Assembly: GCF_003461245.1 (NCBI RefSeq)
Contig: NZ_QTWS01000003.1
Coordinates: 137,209-201,208 of the forward strand
DNA length: 64,000 nt
Direction: 5' to 3'
Source of the DNA: Blautia sp. AF19-10LB
Lineage (GTDB): Bacteria > Bacillota > Clostridia > Lachnospirales > Lachnospiraceae
Shown here piece after piece: positions 17,791 through 26,083 of the stretch. The notes beneath the pieces are model-generated. The model was not told where the DNA came from. It did no database searches and was given only the letters and a program-made list of their open reading frames with translations. Position numbers and translations under genes: made by a program. How positions within the stretch are numbered: the stretch's first letter is position 1; each line of letters begins with the position of its first letter.

Positions 17791-18042
17791 TTATACGGTC
17801 GTTACAAGTGCCTCAAAAGCACCTTCCAGTTCATACTCACCGATATTGGCTGTGACAAAGAGGCTGTCTCCTTTTTTGAAAGTCAGGGTTTCTTCCTTAT
17901 CGCGGATCGTACCTTTTCCTTCCATGACGAGAATGCTTACGAAGGAAGTCTTGTCGATCTCGCCGAACACTTTTTTGACGTGCTGTCCGTCGAGAACGAG
18001 CTTATCTACGGTAAAGTACGGGCAGGATACGATATGCGGTTC
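17791..18042 (-). pseudogene. 3' fragment of a mannose-6-phosphate isomerase (manA) gene
   Basis: The minus strand encodes, in one frame up to a TAA at 17791-17793, about 82 residues. They begin PHIVSCPYFTVDKLVLD and end FKKGDSLFVTANIGEYELEG...LVTTV, which is how I recognise the C-terminal cupin domain of class I phosphomannose isomerases. There is no start codon or upstream catalytic domain: at about 18042 the homology stops and a TnpB N-terminal sequence begins. The gene was therefore truncated from the 5' side. Long plus-strand frames here are shadows. Confidence 0.72.
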
Positions 18043-18046
18043 GAAG

Positions 18047-18253
18047 GTCTACTTCTTTCAGCCATGAATATTCTTTTTTATATCCGGCCGGTGTATTTTT
18101 CAACATCTTTTTTTCTTTCTGGTAATGACTGATCTTATCTGCAAGCATCTGGTTATAAAGAAAATGGCAGCAACCGATTGTTTTCTCTATCTGAGATATC
18201 TGTTCTTTATTTGGATAGATTCTTATTTTTACTGCCCGGTTTACTTTTCTCAC
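18047..18253 (-). pseudogene. N-terminal fragment of an IS200/IS605-family TnpB
   Basis: About 69 residues starting MRKVNRAVKIRIYPNKEQ and running through CCHFLYNQMLADKI and EYSWLKEVD, the usual N-terminus of IS200/IS605 TnpB RNA-guided nucleases. The sequence then jumps directly into the manA fragment near 18042-18047, so the RuvC nuclease domain, zinc region and 3' guide RNA are all missing. Nothing functional is expected. Confidence 0.85.
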
Positions 18254-18435
18254 CCTGACTTTCTATATACTGACGGATTGATTCTATTTCTATGAACACA
18301 TTGTTCTTGCTTCATTATAATATATTTGTTTTATAAGAACAAGTGCTTTTATGAATTATTCGAGCAGATATGCTCAAAGGTCAATTCATCCCTTCACCTA
18401 TAGGTGAGGAAATTCTTACTACATTTGTTAAATTA
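18254..18435. other. Probable IS605 end region between the TnpB head and the IS982 element
   Basis: No gene here. It contains two small palindromes: GAGCA-GATA-TGCTC followed by AAA (about 18362-18379) and CCTTCACC-TATA-GGTGAGG (18391-18409). Subterminal imperfect hairpins of this sort mark IS200/IS605 ends. I infer that this is the surviving end of the element whose tnpB head is at 18047-18253. Confidence 0.4.
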
Positions 18436-19453
18436 ACTTGTTGTGCTAGATAAAATAAAATATAAAGAAACTTCAACAAAATGTGCTATCTTATTTGTAG
18501 GACATACAAATTTGAAAGGGGGCATCATCATGTTGAAGTTTCAAAATAATGATACCACGATTATTGCAACTTTTGAAGACTTTATTTTGACCACTTACGT
18601 TATTATTGATGAATTGTATCACCGCTTTGCACCTTCGGAAGTCAGAAAACGTCGCCATGTTTTGGATGCAAAACTATCTGATTCCGAAATCATTACGATT
18701 GCTCTCTGTGGAGAGTTGGTCGGTATTGATTCTGAAAATGCCTGGTTTTCTTTTGTAAAAAAGAATTACCGACACCTTTTCCCACAGCTTTGCAGCAGAA
18801 GCCGTTTTAACAGAACGAGGCGTGCTCTGATGCAGATAACCGAATTATTAAGACAAAAAATGCGCTCTGTTTTTCCGGTTCCGGTCAGTTCTTATTGCAT
18901 TCTTGATAATTTTCCGCTTGCAGTCTGTAATTTTGGACGTGCACGATACTGCAAAACATTTCGCAGCCAGGATGCTGATTACGGAAAGTGTCCTTCTAAA
19001 AAGGAAACTTACTTCGGTTATAAAGTGCATGCCCTGGTCACATTAGAAGGTTACATTACTGCATTTGAGATTACGCCGGCATCCACAGATGACCGCGAAG
19101 GATTACGGGATCTGGCGGATAATTGTTCAAATATTACAATTTTAGCAGATAAAGGATATGTTGGCGAAAAACTCATGCAGGAAATGAAGGAACAAACGAT
19201 CTGTCTTTTTGCACTCAAGCGTTCCAACGGTAAAGAAAACTGGTCAAAAGCTTTCAGGGCTTATGCACCCGTTTGGTTAATAAAGTATTGGCATACAACC
19301 TCTGCATTGCATTAAACAGTATTTTCGGCGAAACCTGCGAACTTGGAAAAATCAAAGAATTGATATTCTAAAAAATTTATTTATCAATAATAACAGGGAT
19401 TCTTTGCGGTTTTTACAAGTTTTAAACGTTTTATTTGAAATAGCACAACAGGT
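18436..19453 (+). mobile_element. IS982-family insertion sequence, internally deleted
   Basis: An element of about 1 kb bounded by imperfect terminal inverted repeats: ACTTGTTGTGCTA (from 18436) and its counterpart ACCTGTTGTGCTA read inward from 19453, with further matching bases (AAATAAAA) inside. Outside, the similarity continues as TAAATTAA on both ends, so exact borders and target duplication are uncertain; TTAA is possible. It carries one disrupted transposase gene. It lies against the stop codon of the 19458-20579 gene. Confidence 0.8.
18530..19371 (+). pseudogene. IS982-family transposase, internal deletion with frameshift
   Basis: Starts MLKFQNNDTTIIATFEDF after AAAGGGGG. It has the family segments DELYHRF, LSDSEIITIALCGELVG and CSRSRFNRTRRAL, with ILDNFPLAVC (first catalytic Asp) and ILADKGYVGE (second). 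At about 19255 (SKAFR) a stretch corresponding to roughly 30 residues is missing. The reading frame then shifts: the original C-terminus GLCTRLVNKVLAYN...KIKELIF with TAA at 19369-19371 continues in another frame. The lost part would contain the third catalytic residue (Glu), so the transposase is inactive. Confidence 0.85.
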
Positions 19454-19457
19454 TAAT

Positions 19458-20579
19458 TTATTTCCCATACAGATAAGAGCTGTACTCTGGAGCATCCAGA
19501 TTCGTGGTATCGATCCATACAGGATCATAGTATACAAATTTCTCCAGACCGCTGGAAACTTCCTCATACGGAACGGTCAGCTGTACGGCTGCAAGGATCG
19601 TCTGGTATCCCAGCTGATACGGGGACTGTGAAACAATGCCTGCCTCTGAACCATTACGAACTGCGTCCTGCTGTTTGGTAGTTGCATCCACTCCAACCAT
19701 GACCGGTGCTGTACCCTCTGCTTTCTCAATATCGAGATAAAGATCAGATACATCTGCATTCGTACAGAACACGCCTGCCAGATCCGGATATCTCCGAAGA
19801 GCATCTTCCATGGCAGTTTTCATGTCATCCACCTGATCTGTATATAATTCCTGAACAACTGTAATGTCCGGACATTCTGCGAGAGCTTCCTTGAATCCTT
19901 CTACACGTTTCTTAGAGCTCTCTGTCTTCTCCTGAGCGGAAAAAATTGCGACTTTACCGCTTTTTCCGATCGCATCGCTTAATTTCTCTCCCGCCATCTT
20001 TCCTACATAAACATTATCTGTTCCGCGGAAAACGGCGATCATATCACTGTCACTTACATTGGAGTCAAAAGCTACTACTGCAATGTCATTCTCTCTGGCT
20101 GCCTCAAGCTGTGCCTGGCAGGAATCCTCGTCGCCTGCTGAAAGACATAATACCGTTGGATTCTCTGCAATAACTGCATCCAGTGTATTAACCTGCTTCT
20201 CCACATCCTGCTCATCACTTGCGCCTTCAAAGGTCATCGTGATCTGGTCATCGGATGTAAAACCGTATGCCGCATTGACATCCTTAATCGCATCTTCCAT
20301 ACCGGAATGAAGTGCCTTCCAGTACTCACCATCCACGCTCTTACTTACAACTGCAATTCTACTTCCCTTCGTTACGGGTGCAGAAGTATCGATCTGTGCT
20401 GCCAGTGCAGCTTCTTCCTCTGATTCCGGATCTGAATCTGTCTCTTCCTCTGTCTGTGTTGTCTCGTCATTTGCCTGCACATCCGCCACAAAATTCTCAG
20501 AGCCGCTTTCTTTGTCGAGTCCCCCTGCCACCAGTATGGCACCAGCAAGGATAATTCCGGCTGCAGCCGCTTTTCTCAT
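19458..20579 (-). CDS. Periplasmic-binding-protein family, sugar-type (Peripla_BP_4)
   Basis: 373 residues. An N-terminal hydrophobic segment (AAAAGIILAGAILVAGG) is not followed by a lipobox Cys, so it is a signal peptide or membrane anchor. Then comes an acidic Thr/Glu/Asp-rich linker (about 35-60) and a LacI/RbsB-like fold from SRIAVVSKSVDGEYWKALHSG, including VAFDSNVSDSD, VGKMAGEKLSDAIG and GVFCTNADVSDLYLDI. RBS AAGAGGG is 6 nt from the ATG at 20577-20579; a TGGACG-16-TATAAT promoter is upstream. No permease or ATPase genes adjoin it. The IS982 element starts 5 bp beyond its stop, so a downstream partner may have been lost. Ligand unknown. Confidence 0.82.
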   Translation of the reverse strand: MRKAAAAGIILAGAILVAGGLDKESGSENFVADVQANDETTQTEEETDSDPESEEEAALAAQIDTSAPVTKGSRIAVVSKSVDGEYWKALHSGMEDAIKDVNAAYGFTSDDQITMTFEGASDEQDVEKQVNTLDAVIAENPTVLCLSAGDEDSCQAQLEAARENDIAVVAFDSNVSDSDMIAVFRGTDNVYVGKMAGEKLSDAIGKSGKVAIFSAQEKTESSKKRVEGFKEALAECPDITVVQELYTDQVDDMKTAMEDALRRYPDLAGVFCTNADVSDLYLDIEKAEGTAPVMVGVDATTKQQDAVRNGSEAGIVSQSPYQLGYQTILAAVQLTVPYEEVSSGLEKFVYYDPVWIDTTNLDAPEYSSYLYGK

Positions 20580-20719
20580 TATTTTCCCTCTTTTCTTAAT
20601 CCAAACTTCATACAAATGCGCTTCTTTTTTACATTATACACATTTTCTTTTTTGCGTCCATAGATTTCATAGTTTTTTCATTATTTGAGCGGAAAATAAT
20701 ACATTCTTGCTGATATGCT

Positions 20720-21424
20720 TTACAGTGTCAAAAAGCCTTTGAATGTCTCACCTTTCGGTGTGACTTTAAATTCCATTTTTTTTCCGTTTGCCGGGTGGCG
20801 GAAAGCCAGATGGCAGGAGCATAATCCTAACGGAAGGTCAGACTTATCTGCGGCGTTATATTTCCGGTCTCCAAGGAGCGGCATGCCTTTGTGAGCCATC
20901 TGCACACGGATCTGATGATGTCGTCCTGTATCCAGGATGATCTTAACAAGGATTCTTTTTCCTGTTGCGGTGCGTTCGTCTTTGATTTCTTCCTGAATAC
21001 TGTAATCCAGGCTGGCTTTTTTTGCTCCGGGAGTCTTCGGAGTGACCACGGAGGAAGAATTTGTCCGGTTATCTTTTTTGAGGTAATCTTCCAGATGCCC
21101 CTGCTTTTCCTCTGGCAGCTGTGCGGTTACTGCCAGATATTCTTTTGTGACAGTTTTAGACGTGATCTGTCGGTTCAGTTCGGCGGCAGCCTTTGGCGTT
21201 TTTGCAAATACCAGAACGCCCTCTACCGGCTGATCCAGTCTGTGTATGATCCCGAGATACGGCATCTTGCCCGGTGTCTTAAGTGCCAGATGATTCTTAA
21301 GGCTGCTTTCCATATCTGCCATTCCAAAGCGGGCACTCTGCACGGCAACGCCCGCCGGTTTATGGCACACCAGAATATCCTTATCTTCATAAAGAATACA
21401 ATCCTGTATATTAAAACTTTGCAT
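20720..21424 (-). CDS. RluA-family 23S rRNA/tRNA pseudouridine synthase
   Basis: 234 residues, a short single-domain member without an S4 RNA-binding domain. It isomerises specific uridines in structured RNA. The catalytic Asp lies in GIIHRLDQPVEGVLVF (about residues 58-73), with HKPAGVAVQSA near the N-terminus and DTGRHHQIRVQMAHKG in the C-terminal core. I chose the ATG at 21422-21424, which has AGGAG 9-10 nt upstream. That Shine-Dalgarno is part of a CTCTCCT/AGGAGAG hairpin followed by six T residues. The gene follows the long noncoding region at 21467-22439 in the same direction. Confidence 0.9.
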   Translation of the reverse strand: MQSFNIQDCILYEDKDILVCHKPAGVAVQSARFGMADMESSLKNHLALKTPGKMPYLGIIHRLDQPVEGVLVFAKTPKAAAELNRQITSKTVTKEYLAVTAQLPEEKQGHLEDYLKKDNRTNSSSVVTPKTPGAKKASLDYSIQEEIKDERTATGKRILVKIILDTGRHHQIRVQMAHKGMPLLGDRKYNAADKSDLPLGLCSCHLAFRHPANGKKMEFKVTPKGETFKGFLTL

Positions 21425-21431
21425 AAAAAAT

Positions 21432-21449
21432 CTCTCCTTTTGAGGAGAG
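21432..21449 (-). promoter_or_regulatory. Hairpin sequestering the RluA-type gene's Shine-Dalgarno
   Basis: Minus-strand CTCTCCT-CAAA-AGGAGAG followed by ATTTTTTATG. The 3' arm is the ribosome binding site, and the hairpin plus T run also resembles a weak terminator. Confidence 0.5.
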
Positions 21450-21466
21450 TATAACATACAACACGT

Positions 21467-22439
21467 AAGACGACCATCACTTCTATTTATTCTTCGCGAA
21501 TTATTTATAAAAGGATGGTCGTCTTAACACTCTTCACTATTCAATTTTTAATAACCTCTTAGTTCTTTCAAAACTTATCGTCTTGTTTGCTAATTGAATT
21601 CCTGTGATATATCTACATCATATATCTCTGATCCAATTCTCTGTATTTAGTTTTTATATTAATTTCGATATCATATTGATGTCTTGATTTGTGGTTGCGA
21701 TTGTTTTATTCCCTGCTCATAAACGATACGATTTTTATCACTTCGTCTATTTAGAAAGTTTATAGATTTTAAATTATAATCTACGAATTATAATTTATTG
21801 AGAAACTTAGGATATTCTTTTTCATTGGATTAGAGCAGCTCCAAACTTAACTTCTTAAATTTCAAACTGTTTTCCTTTGAAATAAGATTCCTTATAATCT
21901 CTTCTTAACATCTGTTGTGAGGAGATGTTCTTCTGATGCAAAGTTTCAATCCATATTAGAATAAATCTTATATGCATCTCAAAGTATCTTGCTTATTTAT
22001 CTTCAAGCTTCTCTGGATCTCTGCTTCCAGACGATGCTCTAAAATAAGGAGTTATACTTTTTCAAAAATGTTTCTTTACACATTTTCGAAAGTCTCTGTA
22101 TCAGGTGCGTGATAGTTATTCAATATAAGTAATCGATTCTATATACCTGTAATACTTATGATAAACGATCATTTCTTTTCATGAAGTCCTGTTCACCAGG
22201 CTGTAAATTTCATCTTTCTTCTCTAAGAATATGATTATTTCTTAAATTAATGGGCTAATATGTATCAGGTCTTTCTTGCAGGAAACTCGATTCCTATCAC
22301 TTCTTATATTGATTGTGATTAGTAACTACTGTCCCAACGGTATCACCCTTGCCTTTCTTTTGATTTTCATTCCTTTCATGTTCTCTATACTATGAATTGA
22401 ATGAGTTTCTTTTGTGTTTTGTTTTTGTTTTCTTTTGAT
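21467..22439 (-). ncRNA. Candidate large structured noncoding RNA (about 970 nt), family unassigned
   Basis: No reading frame of meaningful length exists on either strand across this stretch. On the minus strand a near-consensus promoter starts it, and a 12-bp stem AAGACGACCATC/GATGGTCGTCTT (21467-21525) ends it. Between them are many local stems: 10 bp AAATTATAAT/ATTATAATTT (21771-21796), 8 bp ATTTCAAA/TTTGAAAT (21859-21883), 7 bp AACATCT/AGATGTT (21907-21929), 7 bp GATATAT/ATATATC (21606-21626), 7 bp AAAATGT/ACATTTT (22065-22086), 5 bp CTGGA/TCCAG (22013-22030) and 5 bp AGGAA/TTCCT (22280-22295). Size and style recall GOLLD, ROOL or OLE RNAs, but I cannot assign it to any. A decayed gene is the main alternative. 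Confidence 0.6.
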
Positions 22440-22445
22440 GTCATT

Positions 22446-22474
22446 ATAATAGCACTGTATAGTGTATTTGTCAA
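22446..22474 (-). promoter_or_regulatory. Strong promoter of the candidate large RNA
   Basis: Minus-strand TTGACA (22469-22474), 17-nt spacer, TATTAT (22446-22451). The spacer holds an imperfect dyad CACTATACAGTG. No coding sequence follows it for about 1 kb. Confidence 0.78.
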
Positions 22475-22603
22475 CACATTTTTCGATTATTTTTTAATTT
22501 ATTGTATATTTTTCGTGTTTATAATATTATTCTTGTTTTATTTGTGTGTATTTTTTATTATTTTCTGATAATTTAAACATATTATAAAACTCCTCTTCCA
22601 TAC

Positions 22604-22651
22604 AAAAAGCAGTCCCGCGGGAGGCTGTGGTAAGCCATCCTGCGGGACTGC
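22604..22651 (-). terminator. Terminator of the aconitase-family gene
   Basis: A 10-bp GC-rich outer stem GCAGTCCCGC/GCGGGACTGC with an inner GGCT/AGCC stem, followed on the minus strand by TTTTTGT. Confidence 0.9.
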
Positions 22652-22694
22652 ACAAACAGGGGTTGGTTCTGTATGTGGGGTGCCAGAACCAGTC

Positions 22695-24953
22695 TTATTT
22701 TCTGTTGTAGTTGATCAGACATCCTTTGAGGATGATCTCACGTTCGTCATCGGTCAGTTCTCCGAGTGTTACCTGGAACTCCTTAAGTCCGTCTTCTTTG
22801 ACTACATATCCGGTGATGCTGTCGGCTTTATCAGCAACAGCTTCTCTGATATGCGGGAAGAACAGGAAATCACCGTTGGTAAACGGAAGCTCTCCCTGCG
22901 GGATCAGGAATGGAAGCATGCCCCAGTTGATAAGGTTTGAGCGGTAACGTTTGGTAGCGTACTCGTTTGCGATGTTTGCCCATCCGCCGAGAACCTTCTG
23001 GCAGGAAGCGGCCTGCTCACGTGCAGAGCCATCACCAGGTTTTACAGCGAAGATCGTACTTCCGACTCCGACGTTTTCTTTGCTGATATCTGCGAACTGT
23101 TTCTTAACAGCTTCCATAACCGGTTTCAGTTCCGGAACTGCCTCTGCCGGACATTCTCCTGCTTCGATCGCCTTCTGTGCCTTCTGGATCTCTTTGGCAC
23201 GTCCAACGTACTCCGGATCTCTTCTGGAAAGAGTGAACTCTGCCAGTCCAAGCGGATTGGAACGGAAAGAGGAAGTCTCACCGGAAGGAATCAGCTCGTC
23301 TGTTGTTGTAACAGGATCATGGATCTCAGAAACAACTTTGAGAACAAGGTTCTCTGCCAGCGCAGGCATCTCCGGCCAGTCTTTGATGTTTGGTCCGAAC
23401 TGGATCTCAACGCTTGGATCTGCAACGCCCTTGCTGTCAAAGATACGGTTCTCATAAATTGTTTTGTCGAAGAAATATTTCTGATGTCTGTAGCTTCCGG
23501 TAAATTCTTCTGCGGAAGTCAGGAAGCCTTTGTTTGCTGCTGTTGCTGCGATGGATCTCGCATCCATAAGTGCAACGGAAGAAATCTGTCCGTTCTGGAC
23601 CTTGGAACCTTCACGGTTCGGGAAGTTTCTCGTTGTATGACGGATACTGAACGCATTATTTGCAGGTGTGTCTCCGGCACCGAAGCACGGTCCGCAGAAA
23701 GCAGTCTTGACAACTGCCCCTGTTGCAAGGAGGTCAGCCAGGACACCGTTTCTTGCAAGTTCCATATAGATCGGTGTACTTGCCGGGTAAACGCTGAGTG
23801 TAAAGGCGTCTGCACCGATGCTTGCTCCGCGGAGGATGTCTGCTGCTGCACAGATATTCTCAAATCCGCCGCCTGCACATCCGGCGATGATTCCCTGCTC
23901 TACATAAAGTTTACCGTCAACGACTTTGTCCTTGAGAGAATATGGAACTTTGCCGTCGAGACTGATCTGAGCCTTTTTCTCTACATCATCAAGGATGTCA
24001 TAGAGGTTTTCTTTGAGTTCATCGATAGTATAGGTATTGCTTGGGTGGAATGGCATTGCGATCATCGGTTTGATCTCACTTAAGTCAACCTCTACGCAGC
24101 CGTCATAGTATGCAACCTTGCCCGGTTTGAGTTCTTTGTAGTCTTCTTTTCTGCCATGGATCTCGTAGAATTCTTCGATGGTCTCATCTGTCTGCCAGAT
24201 AGAAGAAAGACAGGTTGTCTCTGTTGTCATAACGTCAATTCCGATACGGAAGTCTGCACTTAAACCTGCAACTCCAGGTCCTACGAATTCCATAACTTTG
24301 TTCTTAACGTATCCATTGGCAAATACCTTGCCGATGATCGCCAGAGCAACGTCCTGCGGTCCTACGCCCGGTCTCGGCTGTCCCTTGAGGTAGATCGCAA
24401 CTACGCCCGGCATATTGATATCATAAGTCTGGGAAAGGAGCTGCTTAACCAACTCACCGCCACCCTCGCCCATGGCCATGGTACCAAGTGCACCATAACG
24501 GGTGTGGCTGTCAGAACCCAGGATCATCTTGCCGCCGCCTGCAAGCATCTCACGTGCGAACTGATGGATGACTGCCTGATGAGGAGGTACATATACTCCG
24601 CCATATTTCTTTGCACAGGTAAGTCCGAACATGTGGTCATCTTCGTTGATTGTTCCGCCTACTGCACACAGAGAGTTGTGACAGTTTGTCAGCACATATG
24701 GGATCGGGAATTTCTCAAGTCCTGAAGCACGTGCTGTCTGGATGATTCCTACAAAAGTAATATCATGGGATGTTAACTTATCAAACTTGATCTGTAATTT
24801 CTGCATATTTCCGGAAGTATTGTGTGCTTCCAGGATATCATATGCCATGGTGTTCTTTGCTGCGTCTTCTCTGGATACCGGCTGATCAAACTTGCTTTCT
24901 TCAACAATGTCACTGCCATTTACAAGGTAAACGCCACCGTCGTATAGCTTCAT
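22695..24953 (-). CDS. Aconitase-family hydratase
   Basis: 752 residues with the aconitase core and C-terminal swivel domain. Likely [4Fe-4S] ligands are Cys in [14 protein letters not shown] and both Cys in [11 protein letters not shown], and [12 protein letters not shown] is the substrate-loop signature. The active-site serine loop is recognisable near [11 protein letters not shown]. Length and N-terminus fit the YbhJ-like hydratase branch rather than classical AcnA/B, so citrate/isocitrate as substrate is likely but not certain. I chose the ATG at 24951-24953, with GGAGG upstream; a longer frame lacks a better RBS. Monocistronic. No other TCA genes are nearby. Confidence 0.88.
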   Translation of the reverse strand: MKLYDGGVYLVNGSDIVEESKFDQPVSREDAAKNTMAYDILEAHNTSGNMQKLQIKFDKLTSHDITFVGIIQTARASGLEKFPIPYVLTNCHNSLCAVGGTINEDDHMFGLTCAKKYGGVYVPPHQAVIHQFAREMLAGGGKMILGSDSHTRYGALGTMAMGEGGGELVKQLLSQTYDINMPGVVAIYLKGQPRPGVGPQDVALAIIGKVFANGYVKNKVMEFVGPGVAGLSADFRIGIDVMTTETTCLSSIWQTDETIEEFYEIHGRKEDYKELKPGKVAYYDGCVEVDLSEIKPMIAMPFHPSNTYTIDELKENLYDILDDVEKKAQISLDGKVPYSLKDKVVDGKLYVEQGIIAGCAGGGFENICAAADILRGASIGADAFTLSVYPASTPIYMELARNGVLADLLATGAVVKTAFCGPCFGAGDTPANNAFSIRHTTRNFPNREGSKVQNGQISSVALMDARSIAATAANKGFLTSAEEFTGSYRHQKYFFDKTIYENRIFDSKGVADPSVEIQFGPNIKDWPEMPALAENLVLKVVSEIHDPVTTTDELIPSGETSSFRSNPLGLAEFTLSRRDPEYVGRAKEIQKAQKAIEAGECPAEAVPELKPVMEAVKKQFADISKENVGVGSTIFAVKPGDGSAREQAASCQKVLGGWANIANEYATKRYRSNLINWGMLPFLIPQGELPFTNGDFLFFPHIREAVADKADSITGYVVKEDGLKEFQVTLGELTDDEREIILKGCLINYNRK

Positions 24954-25077
24954 AATAATCCTCCATTCATATAAATTATGCATTGCACGCTTCTGTGTTT
25001 TTGCAAAATGTATATTAATTATACTTTATCTCGCTAAAATCTGCAACGACATTTCACAAGAAGATATATAAAAATTC

Positions 25078-25106
25078 TTGACAAAATAATAACTGATAAC
25101 TACAAT
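25078..25106 (+). promoter_or_regulatory. Promoter of the tail-anchored HEPN-like gene
   Basis: TTGACA (25078-25083), 17-nt spacer, TACAAT (25101-25106), about 45 nt before the TTG start codon. Confidence 0.75.
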
Positions 25107-25152
25107 GCCATTAGCAAACACCTACTATTGATGTAAAAAACAGGGGATAAAT

Positions 25153-25656
25153 TTGAATCAGAGAGATAATACTTTTTTTGAAGCTTATAAACGTCTTGAC
25201 CGGCTTTGCAGAGATATTCTCAACTGCCAAAATGGTGTTAGTGAATATATTCAGCAAATGGATAAAACTCCTCAGGCGCAGTATACAGTTACCAATTGGG
25301 AAAAAGATTATAAAATGTTGAAGCATATCCGCTGGGTCAGAAATCAAATAGCCCATGATATCTCAGACGCTCCATTCAGCACAGAAGCTGATTTGGAATT
25401 TACAAATGCATTTTATGATCGAATCATAAATCAAAATGATCCTTTCTCACATTTAAGAAAAGCAGAACAAAGAAAAACCTATGCCAATAACAATTATTAT
25501 TTTCCGCCAAAGTCTTCAGATAACTCCTTTCATACTCAGTTACCTGACACTTCTAATGGCAGTTCATCACATGGACCTCTGGCAGTTATCAGTATCATAG
25601 CTGGCATAATTATTATAATTTTAATCGTTTTTTCACTTATAAATATGAACTTATAA
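25153..25656 (+). CDS. Tail-anchored protein with a HEPN-like RNxxxH motif
   Basis: 167 residues from a TTG start (AGGGG 6 nt upstream). The N-terminal half (1-95) is helical and contains WVRNQIAH; R63-x4-H68 fits the R(N/D)xxxH active-site motif of HEPN ribonuclease domains. A polar, Ser/Asn-rich linker follows, and then a single C-terminal hydrophobic helix (about 140-163, ISIIAGIIIIILIVFSLI) with almost nothing after it. The topology is a cytosolic domain tethered to the membrane by its tail. Similar small Lachnospiraceae proteins exist as an uncharacterised family (I recall DUF6548). Nuclease activity is inferred from one motif only. Confidence 0.7.
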   Translation: MNQRDNTFFEAYKRLDRLCRDILNCQNGVSEYIQQMDKTPQAQYTVTNWEKDYKMLKHIRWVRNQIAHDISDAPFSTEADLEFTNAFYDRIINQNDPFSHLRKAEQRKTYANNNYYFPPKSSDNSFHTQLPDTSNGSSSHGPLAVISIIAGIIIIILIVFSLINMNL

Positions 25657-25755
25657 CATCTTTACTTGCATATTAAAAGCCATTATACTTAAAATCACTT
25701 AGCACTCAAATATTTCTGTCACCTGTGGCAGTTTTGATAGGGAGGTAGGAACACT

Positions 25756-26022
25756 ATGTTTCGTTTATGGGGAAAACTGTGGAAAGACAACCACATGCTG
25801 AAAGATCTCGTCATTGATGACGACTCAGAAGATACAAGGACACACAAGATCTTCCGTGCACTGCAGGAGATCTGCTATGATTTTGACCTGGAAAATCCGA
25901 TCTGGCTGGACAGCAATGTCACGGATTTCAAACGCCATTCCAGAACACGGTTCCGCCAGGACAGTTTTATTGAACATATTGAATTTGATTACCTGGAGAT
26001 TCAGGTGATCGAGGAAGATTAA
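25756..26022 (+). CDS. Conserved small protein of unknown function
   Basis: 88 residues. GGGAGGT lies 8 nt before the ATG, so translation looks real. It is acidic with many charged residues: LVIDDDSEDTRTHKIFRALQ, then CYDFDLENPIWLDSN, FKRHSRTRFRQDSF and the terminal IEFDYLEIQVIEED. I recall near-identical proteins in other Lachnospiraceae but no function. No membrane segment or signal peptide. It follows the HEPN-like gene by about 100 bp and ends in a strong terminator. Confidence 0.7.
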   Translation: MFRLWGKLWKDNHMLKDLVIDDDSEDTRTHKIFRALQEICYDFDLENPIWLDSNVTDFKRHSRTRFRQDSFIEHIEFDYLEIQVIEED

Positions 26023-26079
26023 AAAAGTGCCGCTCACAGCTTCACTGATAATAACAGTTTGCTGCAAGCGGCATTTTTT
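26021..26079. terminator. Bidirectional terminator between convergent genes
   Basis: A-tract, stem GTGCCGCT/AGCGGCAT with additional inner pairs (CAGC/GCTG), and a T-tract. It serves the plus-strand 88-residue gene and the minus-strand acyltransferase gene. Confidence 0.85.
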
Positions 26080-26083
26080 CGTA

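Noticed and set aside
17734..18132. 132-residue plus-strand frame near the IS scar
   Set aside because: Lies opposite the manA remnant and TnpB head and has no RBS; shadow.
21480..22694. Prophage attachment or tRNA locus as explanation for the ORF-free stretch
   Set aside because: No tRNA-like sequence, integrase or direct repeat ends were seen.
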